NCBI GenBank assembly: GCA_000467715.1
Contig: AJFK01000360.1
Span: 1-27,803 of the forward strand
Length of the DNA stretch: 27,803 nt
DNA from: Hysterium pulicare CBS 123377
Taxonomy: Eukaryota; Ascomycota; Dothideomycetes; Hysteriales; Hysteriaceae
Reading direction: 5' to 3'
Below are positions 1-9,783 of the stretch, one piece after another. The translations under genes were made by a program, and so were the position numbers. The notes beneath the pieces are model-generated. The model was given only the letters and a program-made list of their open reading frames with translations. It searched no databases and had not been told where the DNA came from. Every line of letters begins with the position of its first letter. Within the stretch, counting starts at the first letter, position 1.

Positions 1-77
1 AACGAAATCAACCATAAATGAGAGCTTTAATTATATCCACCGCTTACGCGTGGTTGAGCTTAATCATACTTGTTTTC
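1..77 (+). repeat. Dispersed repeat, copy A (inverted relative to 19817-19893)
   Basis: Bases 1-77 match the reverse complement of 19817-19893 with about nine mismatches by hand alignment and no gaps. Two blocks are identical: 4-30 with 19864-19890, and 38-63 with 19831-19856. The copy starts at the window edge, so the full element may extend further left. It has no coding potential and no tRNA-like boxes that I can see. It may belong to a short dispersed family such as a MITE or an LTR remnant, but the class cannot be told from two copies. Confidence 0.85.
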
Positions 78-424
78 GTCGTGTTCGGAGGATGCTACCA
101 ACGGCTTTTCCATCAGCCTACAAAGAAGATTTGGACTCTGGGAAAGGCACTAAAGCCAGTTGCCATGCTCAAGGTAATCTAGAAAGTATGAAATGAATAG
201 GCACTTCTCCAGGCTTGTACAGCTGTGGGAGTGCAGGACGACGAATAATGACACCCATGGTGGATGCTCCTTGGAAGCCATGCTTAACCGGTGCTTCCTT
301 AACATCTCACTCACTTCTAGAAGAACGACTCGAACACAACGATAGTAAACACTCCCGTCTTCATTACTAACGCCCCTAACTCACTCGCACGGTAACATGT
401 CGTAGCATTCAAAGAGGCGCAGAA
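78..424. other. Intergenic, upstream of the F-box gene
   Basis: No gene is recognised here. The last part presumably contains the promoter and 5' UTR of the F-box gene that starts at 425. I see no clear TATA element or RNA gene. Confidence 0.5.
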
Positions 425-1639
425 ATGGGAGACGTAACAACTATAGATTCTACCGGGTCTTCAACGTACCGCGGTTCATCCATCGTCACAGTGATACATG
501 AGTCATCCCAGCAGCCCGCCGTACATACAAGTACCTACTCAACAGCCCCAAATCTAGAATCTTACCCTATCGCATGTACAAGACTGGCCGATATGATGGA
601 TTCCTTCTCCGTCGCTGCCATGACTTACACGCATTCCGATTTTCCCCAGAGAGCTTTTGACCCGATCTACTTGGCCAACCATTGTCCGTTGGATGCTTCC
701 ATTGACACGCACAACAATTCAGAGCCGATCACTTCTGACCTAGGACGCCTAGAAGTTCTCCCGGTCGAAATGCTGCTCGAGATCCTAGACCGGCTCCCCC
801 TCCAATCATTGATGATGTTTCGACATATCAATCACCGCGCCAAGATGTTTGTCAACTCGATGCCGCTCTTCCAGGCCGTCCATCGTCATGCACCCGACAC
901 GATACGTGGAATACTAGCGATCCGGACAACAGCTAATATCACTCTACCGTTATTGTATCGGAAACTTCGTCAAAGACACTGTGACGCGTGCGGAGGACCC
1001 GCACAACATATATGGCTTGTCACCTGCTCAAGATACTGCTTTAATTGCAATCACCCCTGCGGCAGTAGGAATCCGCTTTATCCATTGGTAGGAGAGGAGC
1101 TCGTGAATAGGTACGGTCTTGAATCAAAAGACCTCTCTGTAATTCCGTCCTTTAGGTTTCTCCCCGCCACTTTCGCCAACAAGTACAACACCATCCGAGT
1201 TGAAGGGCGGCATATTTTATATGACGCAAGTACGGCAGCGCAATTGTGTTTTGCTCGACATGGAGTATGGCGATGGACTCACTCGTGGCGAGCCGTGAGC
1301 AAGTTTGCCTCAATGCGATCAAAAACACTCGGAAGCTACTACAACACCGCCCCGGGGCGGCGTAAAGACATTGTGGAGAAACGCGATCCGCCTTTTGAGG
1401 TTCGACAAATGATCGCAACAGTTATTGCTCCCTGGATAAGTGCCGGTGGGGCCAATGCCGAAACTGGATTTTTCTGCGCAACCTGCATCTACACAGAGAG
1501 ACAAGACTGTCTTTACACTCCGAATACGTTTGCTCAGCACCTCTCGGAGTGTACTGTTGGACCTTTTATTCCCATTGATATGGGCTTGAGAAGTCTTCGT
1601 TCCGGTTGTTTCCGCCTCAAGTTAGTAGTAGGGAGTTGA
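425..1639 (+). CDS. F-box domain protein with Cys-rich putative zinc-binding segments
   Basis: Intronless frame of 404 residues starting at an ATG. Residues about 109-152 form a typical fungal F-box: it opens with LEVLPVEMLLEILDRLPLQS and ends in the usual RHINHRAK-type helix. F-boxes bind Skp1 and recruit substrates to SCF ubiquitin ligases, so a role as substrate adaptor is inferred. After the F-box, Cys/His residues at 185-212 (C186, C189, C201, C205, C208, C212) resemble a zinc-binding knuckle. A second Cys-rich patch (FFCATC ... QDC ... HLSEC) lies near the C-terminus. This arrangement is common in large fungal F-box families whose targets are unknown. The N-terminal ~105 residues are low-complexity, Ser/Thr-rich and probably disordered. 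No partner gene nearby suggests a substrate. Confidence 0.8.
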   Translation: MGDVTTIDSTGSSTYRGSSIVTVIHESSQQPAVHTSTYSTAPNLESYPIACTRLADMMDSFSVAAMTYTHSDFPQRAFDPIYLANHCPLDASIDTHNNSEPITSDLGRLEVLPVEMLLEILDRLPLQSLMMFRHINHRAKMFVNSMPLFQAVHRHAPDTIRGILAIRTTANITLPLLYRKLRQRHCDACGGPAQHIWLVTCSRYCFNCNHPCGSRNPLYPLVGEELVNRYGLESKDLSVIPSFRFLPATFANKYNTIRVEGRHILYDASTAAQLCFARHGVWRWTHSWRAVSKFASMRSKTLGSYYNTAPGRRKDIVEKRDPPFEVRQMIATVIAPWISAGGANAETGFFCATCIYTERQDCLYTPNTFAQHLSECTVGPFIPIDMGLRSLRSGCFRLKLVVGS

Positions 1640-1712
1640 ACCTCATGTACATATGTTCTTCCCAATATCCGATCAGTGTGAACAATTATGAGTTCTATGA
1701 CTTTTAGGGTTT

Positions 1713-1907
1713 TTAATGAGGGGTGAGTTCGATATCTGGATTGATGAAGACGTAAGTGCGGGCAGCAGAGAGGCCTGCCCAGCCTGCGCCGATGACGATG
1801 ACTCTGGGGGAAAGAGCTTGATTTTGAGCAGGTTTTGACCAATATAAATATCGAGGGTTGCCAGAATGCCCTATACTGCTCCGATAAATTCTACCTGCAA
1901 ACAACAA
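1713..1907 (-). pseudogene. Relic of a flavin-containing monooxygenase (FAD-binding N-terminus only)
   Basis: On the minus strand at 1722-1808 the frame encodes PRVIVIGAGWAGLSAART followed by YVFINPDIELT. This is the N-terminal beta-alpha-beta FAD-binding fold (GxGxxG) of flavin-containing monooxygenases and related fungal oxidoreductases, where the glycine motif is followed by a helix and an NPD-type strand. A stop (TAA) follows two codons later. A possible degraded, frameshifted continuation (ELIIVHTDRILGRTY) lies at about 1640-1707. The remaining ~450 residues of a normal enzyme are absent, and the F-box gene ends at 1639. It is therefore a truncated remnant rather than a functional exon. 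A real first exon with an unusual intron is possible but less likely. Confidence 0.6.
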
Positions 1908-1965
1908 ATAGATCAGCTTGACCCCAAATGTCTAATTATAGGTACTTGCTAACTAAAATGGTACC

Positions 1966-3023
1966 CTAGGATTTTCCAGAAAATCGAAGCTTTGTCCCCA
2001 CAACACCTGTCAAAACATTGCCAATACCGCTGACCTGTCCATTTCCACCAGGTTGAATCACATTCGAATACGCATTGGCCATTACTTGTATACCAGAAGA
2101 GAAAGCCTTCCCATCGAATTCGCAGTGCCCACCTTTTGGGGCGTTGTTTACTGTCTGACGAGCATTGATCTGATTAGTATTCAGACCTGCATCAGTAGCT
2201 AGTTTTTCATATGCTGCAATCGCACTTGGAATAGCCGGTTGAAGTTCCGCGAGCTCCGACTGCGTTGACTGGAAATGTATGGTTGTGCTTGGCATGACGC
2301 TCTTAGCATCGACGAAGGTAACTTGAGGTGTAAGACCACCGCAGTTCAAAAGCACTCCTGTGCCCTGGAAATTCGCCATATGTGCCGGGATGAAGAAGCC
2401 AGAAAGGAGTAAACTGCCCCCGCTGACACCGGTGAAAAAGACCTTGCTCTGGTTGAAGGCCACAATGTTCGGTAATTGCTTCTGAATGAAGTCATTGACA
2501 GCTTGAGCATGTGGAACACCATCTGTCCGATTCAAGCCGCTTCCTCCTCCCCAGAATAGGTTTGGGTTGGGTGCAAGAAGTGCCACGCCCATTAGACCAT
2601 CCTGCACCGCTTGATTGGGGAAATCGAAGAAGGATTGGCCGCCGTCACCGTGCAAAAGCACATTTATTCCCAACGCGCCAGCAGCGGAGTTAGAAGTTGC
2701 ACCGATGATGCCAGAGCTCGAAAGAAATTGGTCGGCAGGAGCAGAAACGCGAAACCGGATCGGAAGGCCACTATAAGGTATTAGTTCAAAAACGGATGCT
2801 CGTGAGCAGTCAAAGGCGAGCTCGCGTACTTGACATTGACAGTGTCATCCAAGATTTTCGAGCCATCTGTAGCAGTAGATATGCCTTGCGGGATCTGTGA
2901 TGCTTGTTGTTGTGGCGTTTGGCTACTGGAGGCAGCTGCCTGGTTCGAGGAGCTACCTTGCCTGGAGGCGGCCGCCGCTAGAGAATAAAGGAAGCTGATT
3001 ACGAGAACAGAAGATAAATACAT
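1966..3023 (-). CDS. Secreted alpha/beta-hydrolase fold protein (putative esterase)
   Basis: Two exons, complement(join(1966..2770,2830..3023)), with a 59-nt intron (GTACGC...TTATAG). They encode 332 residues. The join gives VNVNGLPIRFRVSAPADQF across the splice. Residues 1-18 are a hydrophobic signal peptide, followed by a Ser/Gln-rich linker. Hydrolase signatures are an LHGDGG oxyanion strand-turn (~104-109), a GVSGG nucleophile elbow with Ser181, and a candidate catalytic His280 in GGHCEFDG. The substrate is unknown. Similar fungal proteins are sometimes labelled 'cyclin-like F-box', which this sequence does not support. It lies between the monooxygenase relic and the tyrosinase-like gene on the same strand, so all three could be leftovers of a small secondary-metabolism or secreted-enzyme block. 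That is inference only. Confidence 0.8.
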
Positions 3024-3932
3024 GATGAAAATGAATGTCCAATACTAAAACTTGAAAATCAAACAGAAGGCGGACCGGCCGATGAAAAGAATGGAGACGA
3101 TTGAAGGGTGACAACAAGAGAGCTCATTCTAGGCATTGTGTATTCCATGCAGCCTGAACAGCCAAGATTAGCATATGAAATATCCAAGAAGCTTGGGTTC
3201 TTATTGAGCCCAACATAGAGCTGCACGATGTGCTTGTTGATTGCCCGCGTTTCATTCAAGCATTGTGGCGCGATAGATGTCTGAAGATGCTTTTTTGGCG
3301 CCGAGAAAGTTTCGGGGAATCAGGAAGTCTTGGCGCTAGGCTGGTGGGAGGGAGGGTTGGTGAGAAAGCTTGAGCAAAATTTTGATTCGGTGATGGTAAT
3401 GTTAGTGAGGTAACGATAGCATTCAAAGAGTACATACCGTCCTTTTGCCCAAGACGAATCCGTGCGTCTGTTGCCCCGCTACAACCTCAGTGAGGATGCA
3501 TTGGCCGGATGACACCACGCGGAGGTGCAAGAGTCCGACTTCGTCACCCTCGCCATCAACCTTGGAATGAGTTGATCGAAAATCGGGGAGCCCGTACGGC
3601 AAGCAACAGATCAGGTCGAAACCATCATCCGTGCAAAGGGAAACCCCCGAAGGCCGGGTACTAAGAACCCTGAGCAGCAGCACGTGACCAAGAAAGTCTA
3701 TCCGCGCTAAAACAAAGAAGCCTACAGCTACCTTCCGCATTAGGCATCTTTTTGGTCCCCTTCAAAGCTGCCAAATCACTTGGCATCTATTTTTGTATTT
3801 TGTCCTATTTTGAATAGAGGATCATAAGCCTCTCAAGGCGAGATGCAGCATTGGTTCTATAGACTCCGATTACATGCTACCTCGTTGAACGGCCATCCGT
3901 CGCTTGCAGATACAGTGCGGTACGCTCATACC
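3024..3932. other. Intergenic, no recognised gene
   Basis: About 0.9 kb holding the upstream region of the hydrolase gene and the 3' side of the tyrosinase-like gene. Short open frames here show no recognisable motifs. A CACGTGA element (E-box type, bHLH/Cbf1-like) sits at 3681-3687; its use is unproven. Confidence 0.5.
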
Positions 3933-5382
3933 TCAGTTATACATGTAACACAACATGCCGTCAATCGTGGACCCAACATCTCGAACCTTCACAATCGTAA
4001 CCTTCATATCGCCAGGAATAAGTGGATACTCCATCACATCATCTAGGGAGACCAAACTGCTCGGTGGATCTACGTAGAAGAAACGGTCAGCACCCGCGAA
4101 CTCTCACCTTCGGTAGAACTAGGCAAGGTAGGTGCGGAGAAACTTACTGTTGTAAGGCGTCTTCGTACCGCCAGCCTGGTAAATCCTGTTATCCGGGTCC
4201 TGTGCCTGCCAGATAGCCCACAGCCGATCAATCTGTGCATACAGTAGATAGAAGATTGGATCGCCTGGACTTGCAGCTCTGTCGATATGCAAGCCACCAA
4301 TCGTCATATGAGCATGCCCAAGCATATTAGGCTGGGTGTAGTTGTACAGACCATATTCCCAGCCATTGAGACGACGCTCGAGACAAGTAACATTTGGGCA
4401 GCCGAGCAGGTTTTCGACGGCTGCCGGGGGATTGAATTGGGCGTACTTCGGATTTAGATCCCGTCGTAAGTAACGCTGGTTCGATTGAAGAGTGCTAGGA
4501 ATGGAGTCTATGTAGGTCATGTTGGGGTAGTAAGAGGTTGTATCTGATTGGTTTATGGGGCGGAAGGGGAGTCCGAGACGGATCTGAAGTAAAAGATTAG
4601 TTCATTGTCCGTAACGAATACAAGGCTTTTCGTCGTGAAATATGACGTACAGTCAAGTTCGCAAAAGGCCCATTCTGCACCCACCCGCCTCCGGTCCCGG
4701 GAAGAACCTTCGTCGTGGTGCCATAATCGGATATGACAGTCAAGCCATGAGGTATATATTCCCCATTTCCAGACATTGAGGTATCACTGTCATCGAACAG
4801 TGGATTGGCGCGAGGCTCGTAGTAGTATTCAGTGAAATCCCAGTACGGCAACGGACCGTTGTACCTGCACTCGCGTAGCGCTTGCTCGTATGCCCAGAGG
4901 AAATAACGATGCCACGGAAGGAACATCCCGGTGAATTGAATGTTATTGTCCTGAAGAATATGGGAGCCGGTGAAGTCATCTGCACGGATCTTAACACCGG
5001 GCATGTCCGTGGGATAATTCTTAGATGGGTGGGCGTGGGCAATGCAATGGGCGGCTTTGGTATATGCACGCTTGTCTTGATCTGGCATATCATTCCTTGA
5101 TATCTGTCAGAGAAGCTGAGTCTTGAAAAGCTGTGATTTTGCATACCACGACCGTCGAATGGCCACATTGTCAAAGGTACAGTTTGAGCTGCCCAAGGTT
5201 GTATCAATATAGTGCTCGTACCGCTTCTTCATGGCATAGAAGTCGTCAGATGGGGTGTTGTCTACCGAAGAAGTAGTAGTAGGGTTGAGAATGGTGACCG
5301 AAGATCCAGGCGTCTCATTGTCAACTGCAGTAGCTCGATGGAGCATCAAGCCTCCGAAGAGCAGGAAATTCAACATCTTCAT
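3933..5382 (-). CDS. Secreted tyrosinase-like protein with degenerate copper sites
   Basis: Four exons, complement(join(3933..4069,4148..4583,4651..5095,5147..5382)), give 417 residues. The start at 5382 puts a signal peptide first (MKMLNFLLFGGLMLHRATA). Known tyrosinases bind two coppers with six His. The scaffold is clear: DDFTGSH, FTGMFLPWHRYFLW, GHAHMTIGG, SPGDPIFY and AQIDRLWAIWQ. The C-terminal exon (LDDVMEYPLIPGDMKV) is also typical. However, CuA keeps H124 and H141 but has Q132 where the second His is expected. CuB has L315 and H319, and the usual LHH before AQID is LLY (340-342). Catalysis as an oxidase is therefore doubtful. Intron 1 (5096-5146) uses an AAG acceptor, the least certain join, because the CAG 8 nt upstream would create a stop. 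Several N-glycosylation sequons fit secretion. Confidence 0.85.
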
Positions 5383-6357
5383 CTTGGACGGGTAACGAAT
5401 GACGGTACTTGTGCACGAAAGAAGATTATGTGGACGAAAAGAGGAGATTTGCACGAAAGAAAGGGATGATGTTGCTTTGAAGATTATTTCAAGGTTGAAG
5501 TCATTTCAAGAATATGCCAAGACTCCTGCTTGCGGCAGGGGCTTGTTCTTGTTCTTTCCACACATATAGGCGGTGAAGTAAGAATACTAACGAGCTAGTA
5601 GGCCTAATATGAGCAAGAAAGTGGCACGCCCCTTGAAAGTTCCCAATCATGGACTGATGCCGACGTCGGTCGGAGCAGTGAATTATGCTAAGATTCATAA
5701 GAAAACGTGTTGAAATTCGAGTATATCTCACAAGTGGAAGTCAGCTGTTTCACCAATGCTCGTCATATATCCTATGAAGTGGTTGCATGTTTCCTCTGCC
5801 AAACTGATCAAGGGAATAGCATTCAGCCACTTGGAGGGTAAGTCATTAGCAAGGGAACACCCGGAGTAAAAGACAGAAGTCACGCTTCGAATGACGGCAC
5901 ACAAGTACTCAAAGAATGACTTGAACCGCCCCTTCTTTAAGAAGTATCAGGGCATTCAACCTCCGTTGCGGGCATCTATGTCACACATTGGTGTCACAGG
6001 AGTAAACAGCTCAATGCGTGACCACCTTGATGAGGGTGATGTACATGTTGCGAAAGGCAAAATATTAACGGATATAAATGGATTAAGCGGATGAAAATTG
6101 TGGTGCAAGATAAGAATCCGTGGTACGGACTTCAGGAGTCGTAGAGCGCAGAGTCGGGGGTGAATCTCGAGGTAGCGGCGGAAATCTCGGCACTAGTCTA
6201 CATTAAGGCTGAGGTCGAATCGGAATTTTGTTCAAGCGAACCTCCGACACACACTGCGATTTCGACATTGAACATTTCTTCGATAGTCAACGACAAACAA
6301 CAGCGACGAAGCGCCCTTCACGAATAACGACTCGATTCCAACCCATAACCACACAAC
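5383..6357. other. Divergent intergenic region between tyrosinase-like gene and RPL23
   Basis: About 1 kb between two divergently transcribed genes, so it should contain both promoters. No coding features are recognised. The 100 bases before RPL23 are rich in CAACAA/ACAAC-type sequence, typical of a fungal 5' UTR. I cannot assign a specific ribosomal-protein promoter box. Confidence 0.5.
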
Positions 6358-7115
6358 ATGTCTAAGAGAGGGTACGTTTGTCCGAACCCTCCTCAATCTC
6401 GCATTTGTAGCGACGGAAATATGTGAACTAACGTTTGCGCACTATAGTCGAGGCGCTGCCTCCGGTAACAAGCTGAAAATGACTCTCGGTCTGCCTGTGT
6501 ACGTCTACGATGCCTTCCAAACCTCAAATTCAAATTACACATAATATCCCCCGAAATATCGCCAAGGAGAATACTTTTTTGCGTTGGGACTTTGGACTGA
6601 CAATTATCAGCGGAGCCGTCATGAATTGCTGCGACAACTCCGGCGCCCGAAATCTCTACATCATCTCCGTCAAAGGCATTGGTGCGCGTCTGAATCGTCT
6701 CCCCGCTGCCGGTGTTGGCGACATGGTTATGGCGACTGTGAAGAAGGGAAAGCCTGAGCTAAGGAAGAAGGTCATGCCCGCTGTGGTGGTCAGGCAGAGC
6801 AAGCCGTGGAGGAGGGCGGATGGTGTATACCTATACTTCGAGGACAATGCTGGAGTGGTGAGTGCCTGTCCGCGATTCCAAGAAGATGCTGAAGAGAGGT
6901 GGTGGTGTGTATTGGAGTGGGAAGAAAGAGTGGGCTAACAACGTCCTTGCTAGATTGTCAACCCCAAGGGCGAAATGAAGGGATCAGCTATCACTGGACC
7001 AGTCGGAAAGGAAGCTGCGGAGTTATGGCCAGTATGTTGATCCTCGTGCACCCTTTTTCCCAAAGCTAACGACATGTTCCAGCGTATTGCCAGCAACTCT
7101 GGTGTCGTGATGTAA
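6358..7115 (+). CDS. RPL23: 60S ribosomal protein L23 (uL14)
   Basis: Five exons, join(6358..6371,6448..6498,6611..6857,6954..7031,7083..7115), give 140 residues, the normal eukaryotic length. Landmarks are [40 protein letters not shown], the basic [20 protein letters not shown] segment, and an [10 protein letters not shown] end. The protein sits on the interface side of the large subunit near the sarcin-ricin loop and contacts h14 of the small subunit (family knowledge). The first exon carries only 14 nt, a common fungal ribosomal-protein pattern. All introns have GTANGT or GTGAGT donors and TAG/CAG acceptors. The gene is divergent from the tyrosinase-like gene and convergent with the F-box-like pseudogene. 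Confidence 0.95.
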
Positions 7116-7724
7116 GGTGTTTCCTTTCAGCTGCTTCTCTTAACATACTACTGGGTTCATCGGGATAAGCTATTTTGCATCGATTGTGAAGGATTCAGGT
7201 AGAGCATTGCATGCCAAAATAGCAATGAAACGAATTCGTAAAAGATGAAAACATTTCTTTTGACGTGTGGTGCACGTATTCCCTTTCTAGGTGACAGACA
7301 GACTATCCTGAGCCGAATGAGATCATTATTGCATACGAACTACACGTCAAAATGGACCACACGAACGCAGATCTTGCCTGCCCTCGAGCATGTATGGGCG
7401 ATTATCAAAAAGCTCAAGTTAGTCACTTTGAGCGTCAGCTTTTTTACCTGACTGCTAACTTCTGTTCTATCCTCTATGTACTAAAGCTCCAGGAAAGAAA
7501 ATCTAGATGTCATGCTCAATTAAAATTTCTGACGTTGAAGTCGATGTTCTTTCTTTTGCGTGTGGAATAGTTTTGACATGTACTGTACATCAACTTGCTA
7601 GGCTTTCACGACTGATAAATTGTTTGACATGAATAAGATATACTATCAGTATTTAATCAACTTCAATCTATATGAACCTTATACCAAATCAAGCAGATCT
7701 GCATCTTCCATGCTTGTATATACC
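7116..7724. other. AT-rich intergenic region
   Basis: About 0.6 kb between convergent genes. It is clearly more AT-rich than the flanks and holds no recognised gene, RNA or repeat. It presumably supplies 3' ends for RPL23 (+) and the F-box-like pseudogene (-). Confidence 0.5.
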
Positions 7725-9117
7725 TCAGATCTCTTCGTCCGAGTCATCAACCTGCTGCTTCTTCTTCTTGTTTACCTTCGACGCCTTCTTCTTCTTCATC
7801 TCCTCTACTTTCTCGTACTCGTCCCACCACTTCGGGATCTCTTCATCGTAGAAGGTCGAAGTTGGAGGGAGCTCTATCTTTCCATAAAAACGCGCTATGT
7901 CAAAGGGATCGTTAATCGCGTTCACCATCTCCTGCGTTCGATCTTCAAGCTTAATCTTGTGCAGCTCAATGGCCGCCGAATGTTCCAAGCGCTCGTGTAG
8001 GTTTCGCCATGGATCATTCTTTGTATACGTCGACATCTCGGAATGAGGAGATGGAAATGTGTATGAATACTTGAGAGCGAAATTTTGAATGTAACGCAAG
8101 TTCGGGTCACAGTAAGGAAGCTGGTTGTGACGTTCGGCATGCAGTCGGAATCCGGAGTATTCCAAGGGGAAGTCAGGGATGGTGGCAGGGTTGATTCCCA
8201 TAGTATCCAAAGGAATGATCCACGACATTTTGTCTCCGAATCGACGGGGAACATCCAAGATTCGGTTCGGCTCGCTGGGCGTATGATTCCAAGGGATGTC
8301 TTTCGTTGCGAAACCCTGGGACCCCACTTTGGCAAGGGCATCTGCCGATACGCTGGCGTCCAGAGAAGTGGTGAGAAAGACCTCCCGCTTGATAAACGTG
8401 GATCCAGGATACATCGAATAAGCTTTATTCCAGGATATGGCATTCAGATCCCCGGTAGTGGCAGATTTCATGATAATACAATACGGTGCGGAGCGCGGAG
8501 TAACGTATAGGGTAATCGTTAATCGGGTAAGACGGTCCTTCGCGTACTTCGTATAGCAAGAGACCTAGAGAGTAAGCTTAGGTATGCCAAATGTAGTTGA
8601 ATTCGTGACTTACATCATGATCATCAGGTCCCCGAGCGGACGTAAGCTCATATCCTTGAGCAAAAACATGAGCCGAGATCTCATCCACTCCAGGGCATAT
8701 GGGCATGAAGATTTCCAGGCAAGATCCGTCTTGTTTAGAAGGTTTCCAAATGGCTCGATCGAAGAACTGCATTGCAAAGTCCCCCCCAATTAGCACACCG
8801 TGTTTTGCCTGCAGCGAGCGAAATCCCACGGGGTCACTAAAGAACTTAGAAAGACGGGTGTTGATGTTTCAGCTGGACTTCAACAAGCCTTGGTAGGTCG
8901 TAGAAAGGGACTTCGATGTTTTAGTAAGCGCAAGAATGTCTTGGATACTAAGATAGGAACATATCGAATCGTGGATAGGATAGTATTGATCACGATTGCT
9001 GAGTAGATCGACGATTTTGCTCGCTGGCGGCTTTGTCTTTTTCGCCTCGACAATCGATGATGTGAGCGGCACAGAGGCGGCTTGAGGGTGCGCCAGAAGG
9101 GAGACAGTTGCGCCCAT
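7725..9117 (-). pseudogene. F-box-like/fungal SWNKAYS-family gene, paralogue A, broken by in-frame TGA
   Basis: Two exons, complement(join(7725..8564,8614..9117)), with a 49-nt intron would encode 447 residues. Codon 83 (8869-8871) is TGA, however. The same frame continues directly after it as NINTRLSKFFSDPVGFRSLQ, and paralogue B has Trp (TGG) at this place. A single G-to-A change therefore explains the stop. Order: F-box-like helix block (YYPIHDSICSYLSIQDILAL), then KHGVLIGGDFAMQFFDR resembling the start of a nucleotidyltransferase-like fold, then ISWNKAYSMYPGSTF (~211-225), then a Lys-rich tail ending DDSDEEI. Everything else, splice sites included, is intact, so the damage looks recent. 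A sequencing error or polymorphism is possible. The translated product would be an 82-residue stub. Confidence 0.75.
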
Positions 9118-9783
9118 TTTTGATTGAGGAAGGAACGACGCGATTGCTAGGAATTATATTCGGTGGTTTTGGTTGTGAGCTACTGGCTCTATCGAGGGAG
9201 GTAGTAGTGTGTGTGTTTGAAGAGGCAGAAGTCGACGAGTTGCCATGGGCTTTTATAGGAAAGAATGGGCTGTGAAAGAAGATGCAGCTTTTATATTTGA
9301 TAGACGTGAATCAGTATCCTGAATCAGTGAGAGTAAACCTAAACGTCCACGTTAGTCACATTGTCAGTAGCCTCAGTATTCATCTTTTTTCCATTGCCTA
9401 CATAATTGATTATACACAATGCGCTGCAGCTCAGGAAGGATTTGAGCAACATGCCTTTTAAAAGCATTTCGGGAGCCTAAATGATGTATATAGGCTGGTA
9501 GCACCGAAGAAGGCGTGATTGTGCAATAATATCACATTCGAAAAAATGCGAATAGCGTAGTATCACACTAGATGTTCTTGTTATTAAGATTTCGCGTTCA
9601 GTTGATTTGGAGCTCACAAATGCACACGCACATGAGTCACCAAACAGCAGGGTAAACGCTTTTCTTCGAATGCATCTGAAGCCCCGACCCTCCACCTGTT
9701 ACCTAATGACTTGTGAAATACCCTCAACCAGCCGCCCATCCAGCATCTTTAGCAAGGAGAACGAATGTTCCTAAAACCCGAGA
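9118..9783. other. Intergenic region between the tandem paralogues
   Basis: Promoter side of paralogue A and 3' flank of paralogue B. No further coding sequence, RNA gene or repeat is recognised. Fragments in other frames carry no motif. Confidence 0.5.

Noticed and set aside
1534-1842. Minus-strand open frame overlapping the F-box gene 3' end
   Set aside because: Mostly antisense to the F-box gene; only its middle might be a frameshifted trace of the monooxygenase relic.
4240-4260. RIP as the cause of the lost tyrosinase histidines
   Set aside because: Only the HH-to-LY second position (CAT to TAT) fits a CpA transition; the Gln and Leu changes need transversions, so RIP does not explain the pattern.
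5101-5108. CAG acceptor for tyrosinase intron 1
   Set aside because: Joining here makes TG-A, a stop, and the CAG lies directly against the CTGAC branch site; the AAG 8 nt later keeps frame and gives RRSWNDMPD.
4740-5207. 155-residue minus-strand open frame
   Set aside because: Overlaps tyrosinase exon 2 in another frame and has no domain motif; the tyrosinase frame is clearly the real one.
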